DNA of 64,000 bases from Thalassococcus halodurans (GTDB lineage Bacteria; Pseudomonadota; Alphaproteobacteria; Rhodobacterales; Rhodobacteraceae). The position numbers and the translations under genes are program-made. Below, in pieces: positions 28,052 to 35,934 of this stretch. Position 1 is the first letter of the stretch, and each line of letters begins with the position of its first letter. The notes under the pieces were generated by a model that was not told the origin of the DNA, searched no databases, and was given only the letters and a program-made list of their open reading frames with translations. The stretch is from the NCBI RefSeq assembly GCF_900108225.1, contig NZ_FNUZ01000004.1:248001-312000 (forward strand), in the 5' to 3' direction.

Positions 28052-29122
28052 TCAGGCCGCGTTGGCCGAGATCAGTGTTTCAGCGATCTGCACCGCGTTC
28101 AGTGCAGCGCCCTTCAGCAACTGATCGCCAGACAGGAACATCGCGATTGTACTGCCCGACGGATCGCCCAGATCGGTGCGGATGCGGCCGACCAGAACTT
28201 CGTCAATGCCAGTCGCGTCGCTGGGCATCGGGAAATAGTTCTTGGCGGCGTCATCCACCAGACGGACGCCCGGCGCTTCGGCCAGACAGGCGCGGACCTG
28301 TTCGGGGCTGACATAGCCGTCAAAGCGGATCGACAGGGCGATGGAATGGGCGCGCAGTACCGGCACGCGCACGCAGGTCACGCCGATAGGCAGTTTCGGC
28401 ATATGCAGGATGCGGCGTGTTTCGGCGATGACCTTCAGTTCCTCGCCGTTATAGCCGGTTTCTTCATCGATCTCGGCGTTGTGGCTGAACAGGTTGAAGG
28501 CATAGGGGTGGGGCAGAACCTTTTGTTCAAAGGGTTCGTTCGCCAGATGCGCCTGTGTTGCGGCGCGCAGTTCGTCCATGGCCGCCGCACCTGCGCCCGA
28601 TGCGGATTGGTATGTCACCATGTTCAGGCGCGACACGGTCCAGCACTGGGCCAGAGGGGCGAGCGCCACAGTTGCGATGGCTGCCACACAGTTGGGGTTC
28701 GCGATGATGCCCGCGTGGGGCGCAAGGGCGTTTGCGTTGGCTTCGGGCACGACCAGCGGCACGGTGGAATCCATGCGGTAGGCCGAGGAATTGTCGATCA
28801 CGACAGCGCCCGCGCGCACGGCCAGCGGGGCATATTTGCGCGACAGTGTGGCACCGGCCGAGAAAAAGACGATGTCGCAGCCGTTGAAACTGTCTCCGGT
28901 CAGTTCTTCGACTGGCAGGGATGTGTCGCGGAATGACATCAGTTGGCCAGCAGAGCGGGCGGAGGCCAGCAGCCGCAGTTCGCCCACAGGCAGCTTGCGG
29001 TTTTCAAGGCAGCGGATCAGTTCGCGGCCCACAGCGCCAGTTGCGCCGACCACGGCCACAACCAGCGCATTGTCTTGGTAGGGATCAGAGTCCTCGGAAT
29101 TCAGGGATACATGTGCGTTCAT
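28052..29122 (-). CDS. asd: Aspartate-semialdehyde dehydrogenase
   Basis: A 356-residue NADPH enzyme reducing aspartyl phosphate to aspartate semialdehyde, the branch point for Lys, Met, Thr and Ile. VAVVGATGAVGRELIRCLE (NADP fold, residues 22-40), DNSSAYRMD, NPNCVAA with the active-site Cys145 and the late His region are clear. The first ~18 residues (MNAHVSLNSEDSDPYQDN) are an N-terminal extension, preceded by a good AGAGAGAAG ribosome site, so the start is kept. A probable attenuator leader lies upstream. Confidence 0.95.
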   Translation of the reverse strand: MNAHVSLNSEDSDPYQDNALVVAVVGATGAVGRELIRCLENRKLPVGELRLLASARSAGQLMSFRDTSLPVEELTGDSFNGCDIVFFSAGATLSRKYAPLAVRAGAVVIDNSSAYRMDSTVPLVVPEANANALAPHAGIIANPNCVAAIATVALAPLAQCWTVSRLNMVTYQSASGAGAAAMDELRAATQAHLANEPFEQKVLPHPYAFNLFSHNAEIDEETGYNGEELKVIAETRRILHMPKLPIGVTCVRVPVLRAHSIALSIRFDGYVSPEQVRACLAEAPGVRLVDDAAKNYFPMPSDATGIDEVLVGRIRTDLGDPSGSTIAMFLSGDQLLKGAALNAVQIAETLISANAA

Positions 29123-29171
29123 TGGTCTTCTCTCTGGTTTTGTCGGAGAGGACGGGAACGCTGATCATCAG

Positions 29172-29196
29172 AGCCCCGTCCGCTTCCGGCGGGGCT
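29172..29196 (-). promoter_or_regulatory. Attenuator-type hairpin between leader peptide and asd
   Basis: On the minus strand AGCCCCG and CGGGGCT form a seven-pair stem ending about 50 bases before the asd ATG. Its 5' half (CCCCGCCGG, 29194-29186) can pair instead with CCGGCGGGG (29247-29239) inside the upstream leader reading frame. Two mutually exclusive structures are the mark of an attenuator. No U-run follows the hairpin, so classical intrinsic termination is not certain. Confidence 0.55.
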
Positions 29197-29211
29197 GTCT
29201 GTTTGTCAGTC

Positions 29212-29292
29212 TCAGATGGTAGACAACACGACAACACCCCCCGCCGGAGCGGTGGTCTTAGTCGCCATAATTGTTGTCATCATCATCGTCAT
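29212..29292 (-). CDS. Candidate leader peptide upstream of asd, rich in Met, Thr and Ile
   Basis: A 26-codon frame ending 20-odd bases before the attenuator hairpin. Thirteen of the first fourteen residues are Met, Thr, Ile or Lys (MTMMMTTIMATKTT), the end products of the aspartate pathway that asd feeds; over the whole peptide there are seven Thr, five Met, two Ile and one Lys. Such codon bias, like that of E. coli thrL, fits ribosome-stalling attenuation. The ribosome site is weak (TAAGCG region). Existence of the peptide is inferred from sequence only. Confidence 0.6.
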   Translation of the reverse strand: MTMMMTTIMATKTTAPAGGVVVLSTI

Positions 29293-29387
29293 GGTTGTGC
29301 GCTTAGCAAAGGACAGGGGGATATGGCAAATCTTTTTTGATCGCTCGTGCCACTAGTGCGGAAAGTGTGGCCGATGCCAATGGCAGT

Positions 29388-29864
29388 CTAGCCACCGAAG
29401 AGCCCGCCAAAAATGTCGCCAAAGGTTTCGCTGAGCGATGCCATGATGCCGAAAATGATCACAACGCCTGCGATCACCATGATCGTCCATGTGAACAGCT
29501 GGAACCCGATGGCCAGCCCTCCAAGGGCGATGCCCGAAAAGGCAACCTGTCCCCGTTCACGGCGCATGAAAGATGCGATGCCGAGTATGAACGCAACCGC
29601 GGCAAGCACACCAACGAGAACCTGCAAATAGTCGTCGATGTTCTTTTCCGGTGCCACCGGTGCCGGTTGGGGCTGTCCGGCCACCGATCGCGCGGCGGCC
29701 TTGGCGATATCTGCGGCCAACTCGCCCAATGTGACATCCACGCTTTGTTGGGGCGCAAAGGGGCCAGCCCAGAAGATTGCAATGGTCAGAACAAGCGCGC
29801 AGGCCCCTGTGGCAAATCCCATCCAGCCAACGGTCGCCGTCTGTGGTCGTGCAACATCTGTCAT
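29388..29864 (-). CDS. Small membrane protein of unknown function
   Basis: A 158-residue protein with one hydrophobic segment at about residues 15-33 and two or three after residue 75 (YLQVLVGVLAAVAFILGIA, then TWTIMVIAGVVIIFGIMA), ending in GDIFGGLFGG. The part between the first and second spans is polar and Ala/Pro rich (AGQPQPAPVAPEKN). No known domain is recognised. The start MTDVARPQTATVGW is preferred over the upstream ATG 19 codons earlier. It is transcribed alone towards asd, about 95 bases from the candidate leader. Confidence 0.65.
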   Translation of the reverse strand: MTDVARPQTATVGWMGFATGACALVLTIAIFWAGPFAPQQSVDVTLGELAADIAKAAARSVAGQPQPAPVAPEKNIDDYLQVLVGVLAAVAFILGIASFMRRERGQVAFSGIALGGLAIGFQLFTWTIMVIAGVVIIFGIMASLSETFGDIFGGLFGG

Positions 29865-30216
29865 GGCGTGTGTTCCCTTTTGTGGTGCTTGAAAGGCCGG
29901 ATGTGATGAAAGTGGACACAACTTATTGGCTAGATGTCAATCATTTTGGCTGAAGTATCGCACTTGGAAATACAACCCTTAGACGTGAGTAACCGCACAG
30001 AGTTTCAGGGAATGACATTCTAGGATTCTCAGGCAGCAATCATTTGGCTTGAACGGCTCTATCGAAACTTAAACCTCGACAGGGGCGGGGAATAAGGGGT
30101 TAGATCAAGATGTTCAGGGGACGAGGGGCTATTTTGACCAACTTATTGATCCGCGTGTTTCGACCCTTTTCCGCTTCGAAATCGCACGTGACATTTTTAA
30201 GAGTAGACGGTTTCTG
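29865..30216. other. Intergenic region between divergent genes
   Basis: About 350 bases between the small membrane protein and the DUF3307 gene, visibly less GC-rich than its surroundings. It should hold both divergent promoters. A 35-codon frame (30110-30217) ends TGATG over the DUF3307 start; coding is unproven. No RNA gene or clear repeat was recognised. Confidence 0.5.
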
Positions 30217-30582
30217 ATGGCGATTATCTTGTGTCTCTTGCTGTTGCAGCTGAAACATTTTCTGGCTGACTTCTGCTTCCAAACGCCCGCCATGCTTGGC
30301 GCGAAAGGCCAGTACGGGGCTATTGGCGGGGTTTTACATGCCGTGTTGCACGGGATCGGGACAACCATCGCGCTTTTGTTTTTCGCACCTGTTCCTATCG
30401 CTTTGGCGTTCGGGGCGGGGGATGCCATCGTTCACTACCATATCGACTGGGCCAAGGTCCGGTTTCAGGGGAATGCCAAACCACATGACCATATTTTCTG
30501 GGTACAACTCGGGTTCGATCAGTTTCTTCACCAGCTCACCATGCTGGGCATCGTCTATGTTGTCTTTGTGATGCTGGTCTGA
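30217..30582 (+). CDS. DUF3307 family membrane protein
   Basis: A 121-residue protein. LLLQLKHFLADFCFQTPAML near the N-terminus and FWVQLGFDQFLHQLTML near the C-terminus are the conserved His/Asp-containing membrane motifs of DUF3307. Three hydrophobic segments are apparent. Function is unknown. The next gene starts five bases after this stop, so the pair is probably an operon. Confidence 0.85.
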   Translation: MAIILCLLLLQLKHFLADFCFQTPAMLGAKGQYGAIGGVLHAVLHGIGTTIALLFFAPVPIALAFGAGDAIVHYHIDWAKVRFQGNAKPHDHIFWVQLGFDQFLHQLTMLGIVYVVFVMLV

Positions 30583-30586
30583 GCGA

Positions 30587-31267
30587 ATGTCGTCCTTACT
30601 CGCCATTGATCCGGCCCTTTTTGCGCGTGCTGCTTTGGTCTTTTATGTGGCGGGCCTGCTGGTGCGCGACGGGCTTTGGCTGCGCATTCTGCTGTTGTTC
30701 GGAACGGCCTTCTACATCCTCTATTACTTCACCGTCGGTGACACGCCGCTTTGGGATGCGATCTTTGCCAGCCTGATGATCGGGGCCGCGAATTTGGTGA
30801 CCTTGATCCGTATTCTGGTCGAGCGGACGACGTTGGGCATGACGGCAGAGCGCAAGGCGCTGTTTGCGCATTTCCCCACCATGACGCCGGGCCAGTTCCG
30901 CAAGGTGATGCGCGCAGGGCAGGTCAGGACGGTCGATCAGCCCGAACAGCTGGTGTCTCAGGGCGCCGTGCCAAAGTCGCTGTATTACGTGCTGGAGGGG
31001 CCTGTATTTCTGGAGCGCGACGATCAACGGATCAAAATGCAGTCGAACGTTTTCATCGGCGAGATTTCGTTCATTCAAGGCAAAGCGAGCGAGGCCACTG
31101 CTACCGTTGATCTGGGTCAAGGGGCGCGGTTCATCGAATGGGATCGAAAACGCCTTTATAAAATCCTTGAACGGTCACAGCCCCTGTCCAACGCGCTGAC
31201 CGCGCTGTTCAATCGGGATATGAGCTCTAAGCTGACCCAAAGCTTTCCGTCCCCCGGCACAGCCTGA
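30587..31267 (+). CDS. Popeye-like membrane protein with cyclic-nucleotide-binding fold
   Basis: A 226-residue protein: three hydrophobic segments in the first ~85 residues (ARAALVFYVAGLLV; ILLLFGTAFYILYYF; IFASLMIGAANLV), a conserved linker (FAHFPTMTPGQFRKVMRAG), then a cNMP-binding-like beta roll (VRTVDQPEQLVSQGAVPKSL; VFIGEISFIQGKASEATAT). Three spans plus this roll is the plan of Popeye-domain proteins. Ligand binding is inferred. It is coupled to the DUF3307 gene and ends at a strong terminator shared with rplY. Confidence 0.75.
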   Translation: MSSLLAIDPALFARAALVFYVAGLLVRDGLWLRILLLFGTAFYILYYFTVGDTPLWDAIFASLMIGAANLVTLIRILVERTTLGMTAERKALFAHFPTMTPGQFRKVMRAGQVRTVDQPEQLVSQGAVPKSLYYVLEGPVFLERDDQRIKMQSNVFIGEISFIQGKASEATATVDLGQGARFIEWDRKRLYKILERSQPLSNALTALFNRDMSSKLTQSFPSPGTA

Positions 31268-31293
31268 AACCGCATTCGGACGCCAGCCAAAAG

Positions 31294-31322
31294 AAAAGCC
31301 CCGCTGGATCAGCGGGGCTTTT
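31294..31322. terminator. Bidirectional terminator between the Popeye-like gene and rplY
   Basis: AAAAGCCCCGCT and AGCGGGGCTTTT form a perfect stem around GGATC, with A-run and T-run flanks on both strands, placed between two convergent genes. Confidence 0.88.
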
Positions 31323-31344
31323 CTGTAAGTCGTGCGACAGAAGA

Positions 31345-31974
31345 TTATTCTTCTGCTGCAACTTCTTCTTCTTCGCCTTCGGCTTCGTTTTCTGCGGAAA
31401 CCAGACCGGACGGTGCGGAAACGTTGCAGATAACAAAGTCGCGGTCGATTGTCGGCTTTGCACCTTCAGGCAGTGCCACCTGAGAGATTGTCAGCGTGTC
31501 GCCGATGGCCATGCCAGAGACGTCTACTTCGATCTTCTCGGGGATGTCGCCGGCTGTAACAACCAGTTCGATCTCGGGGCGAACAACAGTCAGAACGCCG
31601 CCGCGCTTGATGCCGGGCGCTGTTTCTTCGCCAACAAACTCAACCGGGATGTACAGGTTGATTTTTGTTGTGCGGCGCAGACGCATGAAATCGACGTGTG
31701 TCGGCAGATCTTTTACGACGTGACGCTGAACGTCACGGCAGATCACGCGCACGTCTTCGTGGCCGTCAACCTTGAGGTTGAACAGGGTCGACTTAAAGCG
31801 ACCGGCCTTCAGGCGTTTCAGCAGGGCGTTGAAGGGGATGTTGATCGGAAGCGGATCCGCGTCACCACCAAAAACAATGCCAGGAACCAAGCCGTCGCGA
31901 CGTGCTTGACGAGCGGCGCCCTTGCCTGTCCCCGTACGTTCCTGGGCGTGAAGATCAGGAATTTCTCCAGCCAT
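31345..31974 (-). CDS. rplY: 50S ribosomal protein L25 (CTC type)
   Basis: A 209-residue 5S rRNA-binding protein. The N-terminal L25 domain has [20 protein letters not shown] (as written to 20 residues) and VPGIVFGGD; the C-terminal TL5/CTC beta domain follows ([18 protein letters not shown] in part). The end is an acidic tail ([11 protein letters not shown]). Alphaproteobacteria normally have this longer form. It is separated from pth, its common neighbour, by several genes. Confidence 0.95.
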   Translation of the reverse strand: MAGEIPDLHAQERTGTGKGAARQARRDGLVPGIVFGGDADPLPINIPFNALLKRLKAGRFKSTLFNLKVDGHEDVRVICRDVQRHVVKDLPTHVDFMRLRRTTKINLYIPVEFVGEETAPGIKRGGVLTVVRPEIELVVTAGDIPEKIEVDVSGMAIGDTLTISQVALPEGAKPTIDRDFVICNVSAPSGLVSAENEAEGEEEEVAAEE

Positions 31975-32114
31975 GATGTATTCTCCATATCATAGGGCAG
32001 GGTGCCTCCAAGGCTGTCACCCCGCATGAAGCCCGCGCGATAGACTGGATTCCCCCGATTGGCAAGAAGATTCACCCACTGGACGGGGAAGTTTCCCCGT
32101 GGCACGTCGGATTC

Positions 32115-33254
32115 ATGATAAACGATCTGCATATCAGCCGCGGACCAGCCGCCGCCTTTATCGCGATGGGCCTCTTCTGGGGTGCTTTCGCAGCCTTGGT
32201 GCCGGACATCAAGGGCAATGCGGGACTGTCCGACGGGCATTTCGGTGTGGTCATGCTGATTTCGTCGCTTGGGGCGATGTTGTCGATGTGGCTGGCCCCT
32301 TGGGCGGACATGCGCTTGGGGCGCATGGCGCTTCCGGTGGTCACGGCTTTTGTGGCGTTATTCGCAGTCTTGCCCGGCGTGGGCTGGAACGGCGTTACGC
32401 TGGCGGCGGGCATGATCCTTGTCGCGGTGGCGATGGGCACGATGGACGTGGTGATGAACGCCCGCGTTTCCGCGTTCGAGGCCGAAAGTGGCCGGTCTTT
32501 GATGAACCTGAACCATGGGCTTTATTCCATGGCATACGCGCTGTCCGCCGTTCTCACGGGGCTGGCCCGCAGCGCAGGGTGGGGGCCGTTCGGTGTTCTG
32601 GCCTGCGTGTCGGTCCTGACCTTTGTCTTTGCGGTCTTGATTGCTTTCAGCCCTGTGCCCAAGCCCGTCGCGGATGAGGAACATTCCGACACGACCCTGC
32701 CGTGGGCCTTGATCGTGCCTGCAGGCGTGATCGTTCTGCTGGCCTTCCTGTCCGAACAGGCGACAGAAGGCTGGTCAGCGCTGCATCTGGAGCGTGCCCA
32801 TGACGCCAGCCCTGCACAAAGCGCGTTGGGGCCTGCGTTGTTGGGGCTGACCATGGGGATCGGCCGGTTGTCGGGTCAGGTTGTGGCGCAGCATATGTCT
32901 GAGCGCGTGGTCATCACATGGGGCGCGGCGGTAGCAGCCATCGGCGCGATTATTGCGGCTTACGCCCCCAGCCTGGCCTTGGCCTATTTCGGCTTTGCGT
33001 TGCTGGGAACGGGCCTGTCGGTGACCGTTCCGATGTCATTCGCGTGGGTCGGTAAGCATCTGCCAGCCAAACAGCGGGCCTACGGCATCTCGCGCTTGTC
33101 AGTGATTGGCTATGCGGGGTTCTTTATGGGGCCGCCCATCATGGGGTTCGTGTCCGAGGCCGCGGGGCTTTCCGCGTCGTTCACCGTCATCGCCGTGTTG
33201 ATGGTCATCGTGCCGGTGGTTCTGGTGCCTCTGACGGCACGAAACGCGCGCTGA
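32115..33254 (+). CDS. MFS transporter
   Basis: A 379-residue protein with about twelve hydrophobic segments. FIAMGLFWGAFAALVPDIKG and WADMRLGRMALP (loop between TM2 and TM3, a GxxxDRxGRR-like motif) place it in the major facilitator superfamily; MDVVMNARVSAFE and GLYSMAYALSAVLTG resemble the YbjJ/FucP-like branch. Substrate is unknown. It is monocistronic between rplY (divergent) and the convergent lldD-like gene. Confidence 0.85.
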   Translation: MINDLHISRGPAAAFIAMGLFWGAFAALVPDIKGNAGLSDGHFGVVMLISSLGAMLSMWLAPWADMRLGRMALPVVTAFVALFAVLPGVGWNGVTLAAGMILVAVAMGTMDVVMNARVSAFEAESGRSLMNLNHGLYSMAYALSAVLTGLARSAGWGPFGVLACVSVLTFVFAVLIAFSPVPKPVADEEHSDTTLPWALIVPAGVIVLLAFLSEQATEGWSALHLERAHDASPAQSALGPALLGLTMGIGRLSGQVVAQHMSERVVITWGAAVAAIGAIIAAYAPSLALAYFGFALLGTGLSVTVPMSFAWVGKHLPAKQRAYGISRLSVIGYAGFFMGPPIMGFVSEAAGLSASFTVIAVLMVIVPVVLVPLTARNAR

Positions 33255-33278
33255 GCGGACCCAGCGCGCGAAGATTGA

Positions 33279-34445
33279 TCAGGCGTCCCAGCCGTCGGAA
33301 AAGCCTTTGGGGACGTACAGGATATCGCGGTCGACCTTGGTCACATCGCGGCGGCCACACAGCGCCATGGATGTGTCCAGTTCCTTGTGAATGATCTCAA
33401 GTGCTTTGGTCACGCCTTCCTGACCCATCGCGCCCAGACCATAGACATAGGCGCGGCCGATCCATGTGCCTTTCGCGCCCATCGCCAGTGCCTTCAGCAC
33501 GTCCTGACCCGAACGGATGCCGCTATCGAGATGCACTTCGATCTTATCACCAACGGCGTCCATGATCGGCTCCAGCGCCTTGATCGATGAAATCGCGCCG
33601 TCCAACTGGCGGCCACCGTGGTTCGACACAACGATAGCATCCGCGCCCACATTGCAAGCCTCAAGCGCGTCGCGCGGGTCGATGATGCCTTTGATGATCA
33701 GCGGGCCGTCCCACATTTTGCGGAACTCGCGTATGCGATCCCAATCCAGCGACTGGTCAAAGGCCTGCGCGGTCCACGACGACAGCGAGGACGGATCGGT
33801 CACACCGCTGGCATGGCCCACGATGTTGCCAAAGAAGCGGCGTTTGGTTTGCAACATGCCTAGACCCCAGCGAACCTTGGTCATCATGTTGGCGACGGAT
33901 TTCGGCGTCAGTTTGGGCGGGGCGGACAGGCCGTTTTTCAGGTCTTTGTGACGCTGGCCCAAAAGCTGAAGGTCGACGGTGATCACCGCCGCCGAACATT
34001 TCGCATCCTTTGCGCGGTCGAACAGACGCTGCATGAAGTCGTCGTCTTTCAGCGTGTAGACCTGCATCCAGAACGGGGCTGATGTGTTTTCGGCCACATC
34101 CTCGATCGAACAGATCGACATGGTGGACAGGCAGTAGGGCACGCCGAAATCCGCAGCAGCCTGGGCCGCTTTGATTTCGCCGTCAAAGTGCTGCATGCCG
34201 GTCAGGCCGACGGGGGCCAAGGCCACGGGCATCGATACATCCTGACCGATCAGCTGGCTTTTGGTCGACCGGTTGTCCATGTCGACGGCCACGCGCTGGC
34301 GCAGGTAAATTTCGTCAAAGTCCGATGAGTTTTCGCGGAAGGTCTGTTCGGTCCAACTGCCGCTTTCGGCGTAGTCGTAAAACATCTTGGGAACGCGCGC
34401 CTGATACATGCGGCGCAGGTCTTCGATATTGGTGATTACGGCCAT
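33279..34445 (-). CDS. lldD: FMN-dependent alpha-hydroxy-acid (L-lactate) dehydrogenase
   Basis: A 388-residue FMN enzyme oxidising L-lactate or a related 2-hydroxy acid and passing electrons to the quinone pool. MFYDYAESGSWTEQTFREN, MPVALAPVGLTGMQH, VSNHGGRQLDGAISS (with the catalytic His) and LDSGIRSGQDVLKALAMGAK are family hallmarks. The start MAVITNIEDL is preferred; the upstream 19 codons run through spacer. Substrate within the family is not fixed by sequence alone. The NDH-2 gene lies just upstream on the same strand. Confidence 0.88.
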   Translation of the reverse strand: MAVITNIEDLRRMYQARVPKMFYDYAESGSWTEQTFRENSSDFDEIYLRQRVAVDMDNRSTKSQLIGQDVSMPVALAPVGLTGMQHFDGEIKAAQAAADFGVPYCLSTMSICSIEDVAENTSAPFWMQVYTLKDDDFMQRLFDRAKDAKCSAAVITVDLQLLGQRHKDLKNGLSAPPKLTPKSVANMMTKVRWGLGMLQTKRRFFGNIVGHASGVTDPSSLSSWTAQAFDQSLDWDRIREFRKMWDGPLIIKGIIDPRDALEACNVGADAIVVSNHGGRQLDGAISSIKALEPIMDAVGDKIEVHLDSGIRSGQDVLKALAMGAKGTWIGRAYVYGLGAMGQEGVTKALEIIHKELDTSMALCGRRDVTKVDRDILYVPKGFSDGWDA

Positions 34446-34531
34446 CGGTCTCTCCCATCCCTTCGACGGGTTAGGCGTAGCCGCAGGACCGGCGCAGTGC
34501 AATAACCAGTAGTTGGTATACCGAACAGGTT

Positions 34532-35836
34532 TCAGTGCAATTTCAGGCGCGGTTTGAAGGCGCGGCTGAAGAAGGACGTGATGATCTGGACCGTGCCACG
34601 GAAAGGCCCGTGTACCTGCAGGATATGCATCCGGTAGAGCGATTGGTACGCCAGCCGCGCGACGCGCCCCTCAATCGCCAGTCTGCCGCCGACCAGATTG
34701 CCCATCAGGCTGCCGACCGTGGCAAAGTGCGATAGCGATACAAGCGACCCGTGGTCTTTGTATTCGAACTGCGGGGCGGGTTTGCCTGACTCAAGCGCTG
34801 TGATCGCGCGGGCGACGTGATCGGCCATCTGATGCGCTGATTGTGCGCGTGGCGGAACGGGCCGCTGTTCACCGGGCAGGACGCAATGGGCGCAGTCGCC
34901 GATGGCAAAGATTTTCGGGTCGGTTACGGATTGTAGCGTGGGTTCGGTCACGAACTTATCCAGATTGGATAGCTCAAGATCGGACAGGGAAGGCACATCC
35001 GGTTCACCCCTGACACCAGCGGCCCAAAGCACCATGCTGGCGGGGATGAACCCGTCATCGGCAGTATCCACACCATCCTTGAGCACTTCAGTAACGCGCG
35101 TTCCAGTATGAAGTTGCACGCCCAGATCGGTCAGTTCGTCGCTGACCTTTTGCACCAGCTTTTCGTCCAGTGCAGGCAGCAGGCGGGGTCCAGCCTCGAT
35201 CAGATGCAGGCGCAGGGCGTCGGCGTCAAAGTTGGTCAGGCCGTAAGACCGCAGGGCGCGGGCGGATTGTTCCAGTTCCGCCGACAGCTCAACCCCCGTC
35301 GCGCCGCCGCCTACGATGGCGATGTCGACAGTCGCATCCGTTTCGCCGCGCTGGCGGCGGTCATTGACGCGCAAACATTCGTTCAGCAGCTTTTTGCGGA
35401 ACTCGTCGGCCTGCGCACGGTGTTCAAGGAAAAGCGCATGTTCACGGACGCCGGGCGTGCCGAAATCGTTGGACACGCCGCCGAACGCCAGCACGAGGTA
35501 ATCGTAGTCCAGCGTCTGGGCGTCCAGAATGACCTCGCCCTCGTCATCCAGCAGGGGGCGTGTTGTGATGGTTTGTGCGGTGCGGTCGATCCGGTCCAAT
35601 TCGCCTTGGTAAAAGCGATATCCCCAGCGCGCGGCGTGGCCGCCGTAGCCGACTTCTTCAAGGTTGGGATCAAGCGCGCCTGCGGCGACTTCGTGTAACA
35701 GCGGTTTCCAGAAATGTGTCCGGTTGCGATCGACCAATGTGACAATATGGTCTTTGTTGCGGGCAAGTTTGCGGGCCAATCCAAGACCTGCGGCGCCACC
35801 GCCGATAATCACGATACGTGTTTTGCTGTTGGGCAT
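34532..35836 (-). CDS. ndh: Type II NADH dehydrogenase (NDH-2)
   Basis: A 434-residue single-subunit FAD oxidoreductase that moves electrons from NADH to quinone without pumping protons. IVIIGGGAAGLGLARKLAR (FAD loop), VAIVGGGATGVELSAEL (NAD loop) and FAIGDCAH (second FAD motif) are in order. The C-terminal amphipathic tail (FRGTVQIITSFFSRAFKPRL) fits a membrane-surface anchor. Placed beside the lactate dehydrogenase gene, suggesting linked respiratory entry points. Confidence 0.88.
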   Translation of the reverse strand: MPNSKTRIVIIGGGAAGLGLARKLARNKDHIVTLVDRNRTHFWKPLLHEVAAGALDPNLEEVGYGGHAARWGYRFYQGELDRIDRTAQTITTRPLLDDEGEVILDAQTLDYDYLVLAFGGVSNDFGTPGVREHALFLEHRAQADEFRKKLLNECLRVNDRRQRGETDATVDIAIVGGGATGVELSAELEQSARALRSYGLTNFDADALRLHLIEAGPRLLPALDEKLVQKVSDELTDLGVQLHTGTRVTEVLKDGVDTADDGFIPASMVLWAAGVRGEPDVPSLSDLELSNLDKFVTEPTLQSVTDPKIFAIGDCAHCVLPGEQRPVPPRAQSAHQMADHVARAITALESGKPAPQFEYKDHGSLVSLSHFATVGSLMGNLVGGRLAIEGRVARLAYQSLYRMHILQVHGPFRGTVQIITSFFSRAFKPRLKLH

Positions 35837-35904
35837 AATAGGCCCTCCGACTGAGCGATCACTGTCTAGCTGAGTCGTGGGTCATGGTCACGCGCAAAGC
35901 GTGT

Positions 35905-35927
35905 GGCTGCCCCTGTGCGGGGCAGCC
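35905..35927 (-). terminator. Terminator-like hairpin after the polyamine genes
   Basis: GGCTGCCCC and GGGGCAGCC form a nine-pair stem with a five-base loop directly after the carboxyspermidine dehydrogenase stop (minus strand). No T-run follows, so strength is uncertain. Confidence 0.5.
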
Positions 35928-35934
35928 GATAGGC

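Noticed and set aside
30100-30428. Minus-strand frames opposite the DUF3307 start
   Set aside because: Shadow of the DUF3307 gene and AT-rich promoter region.
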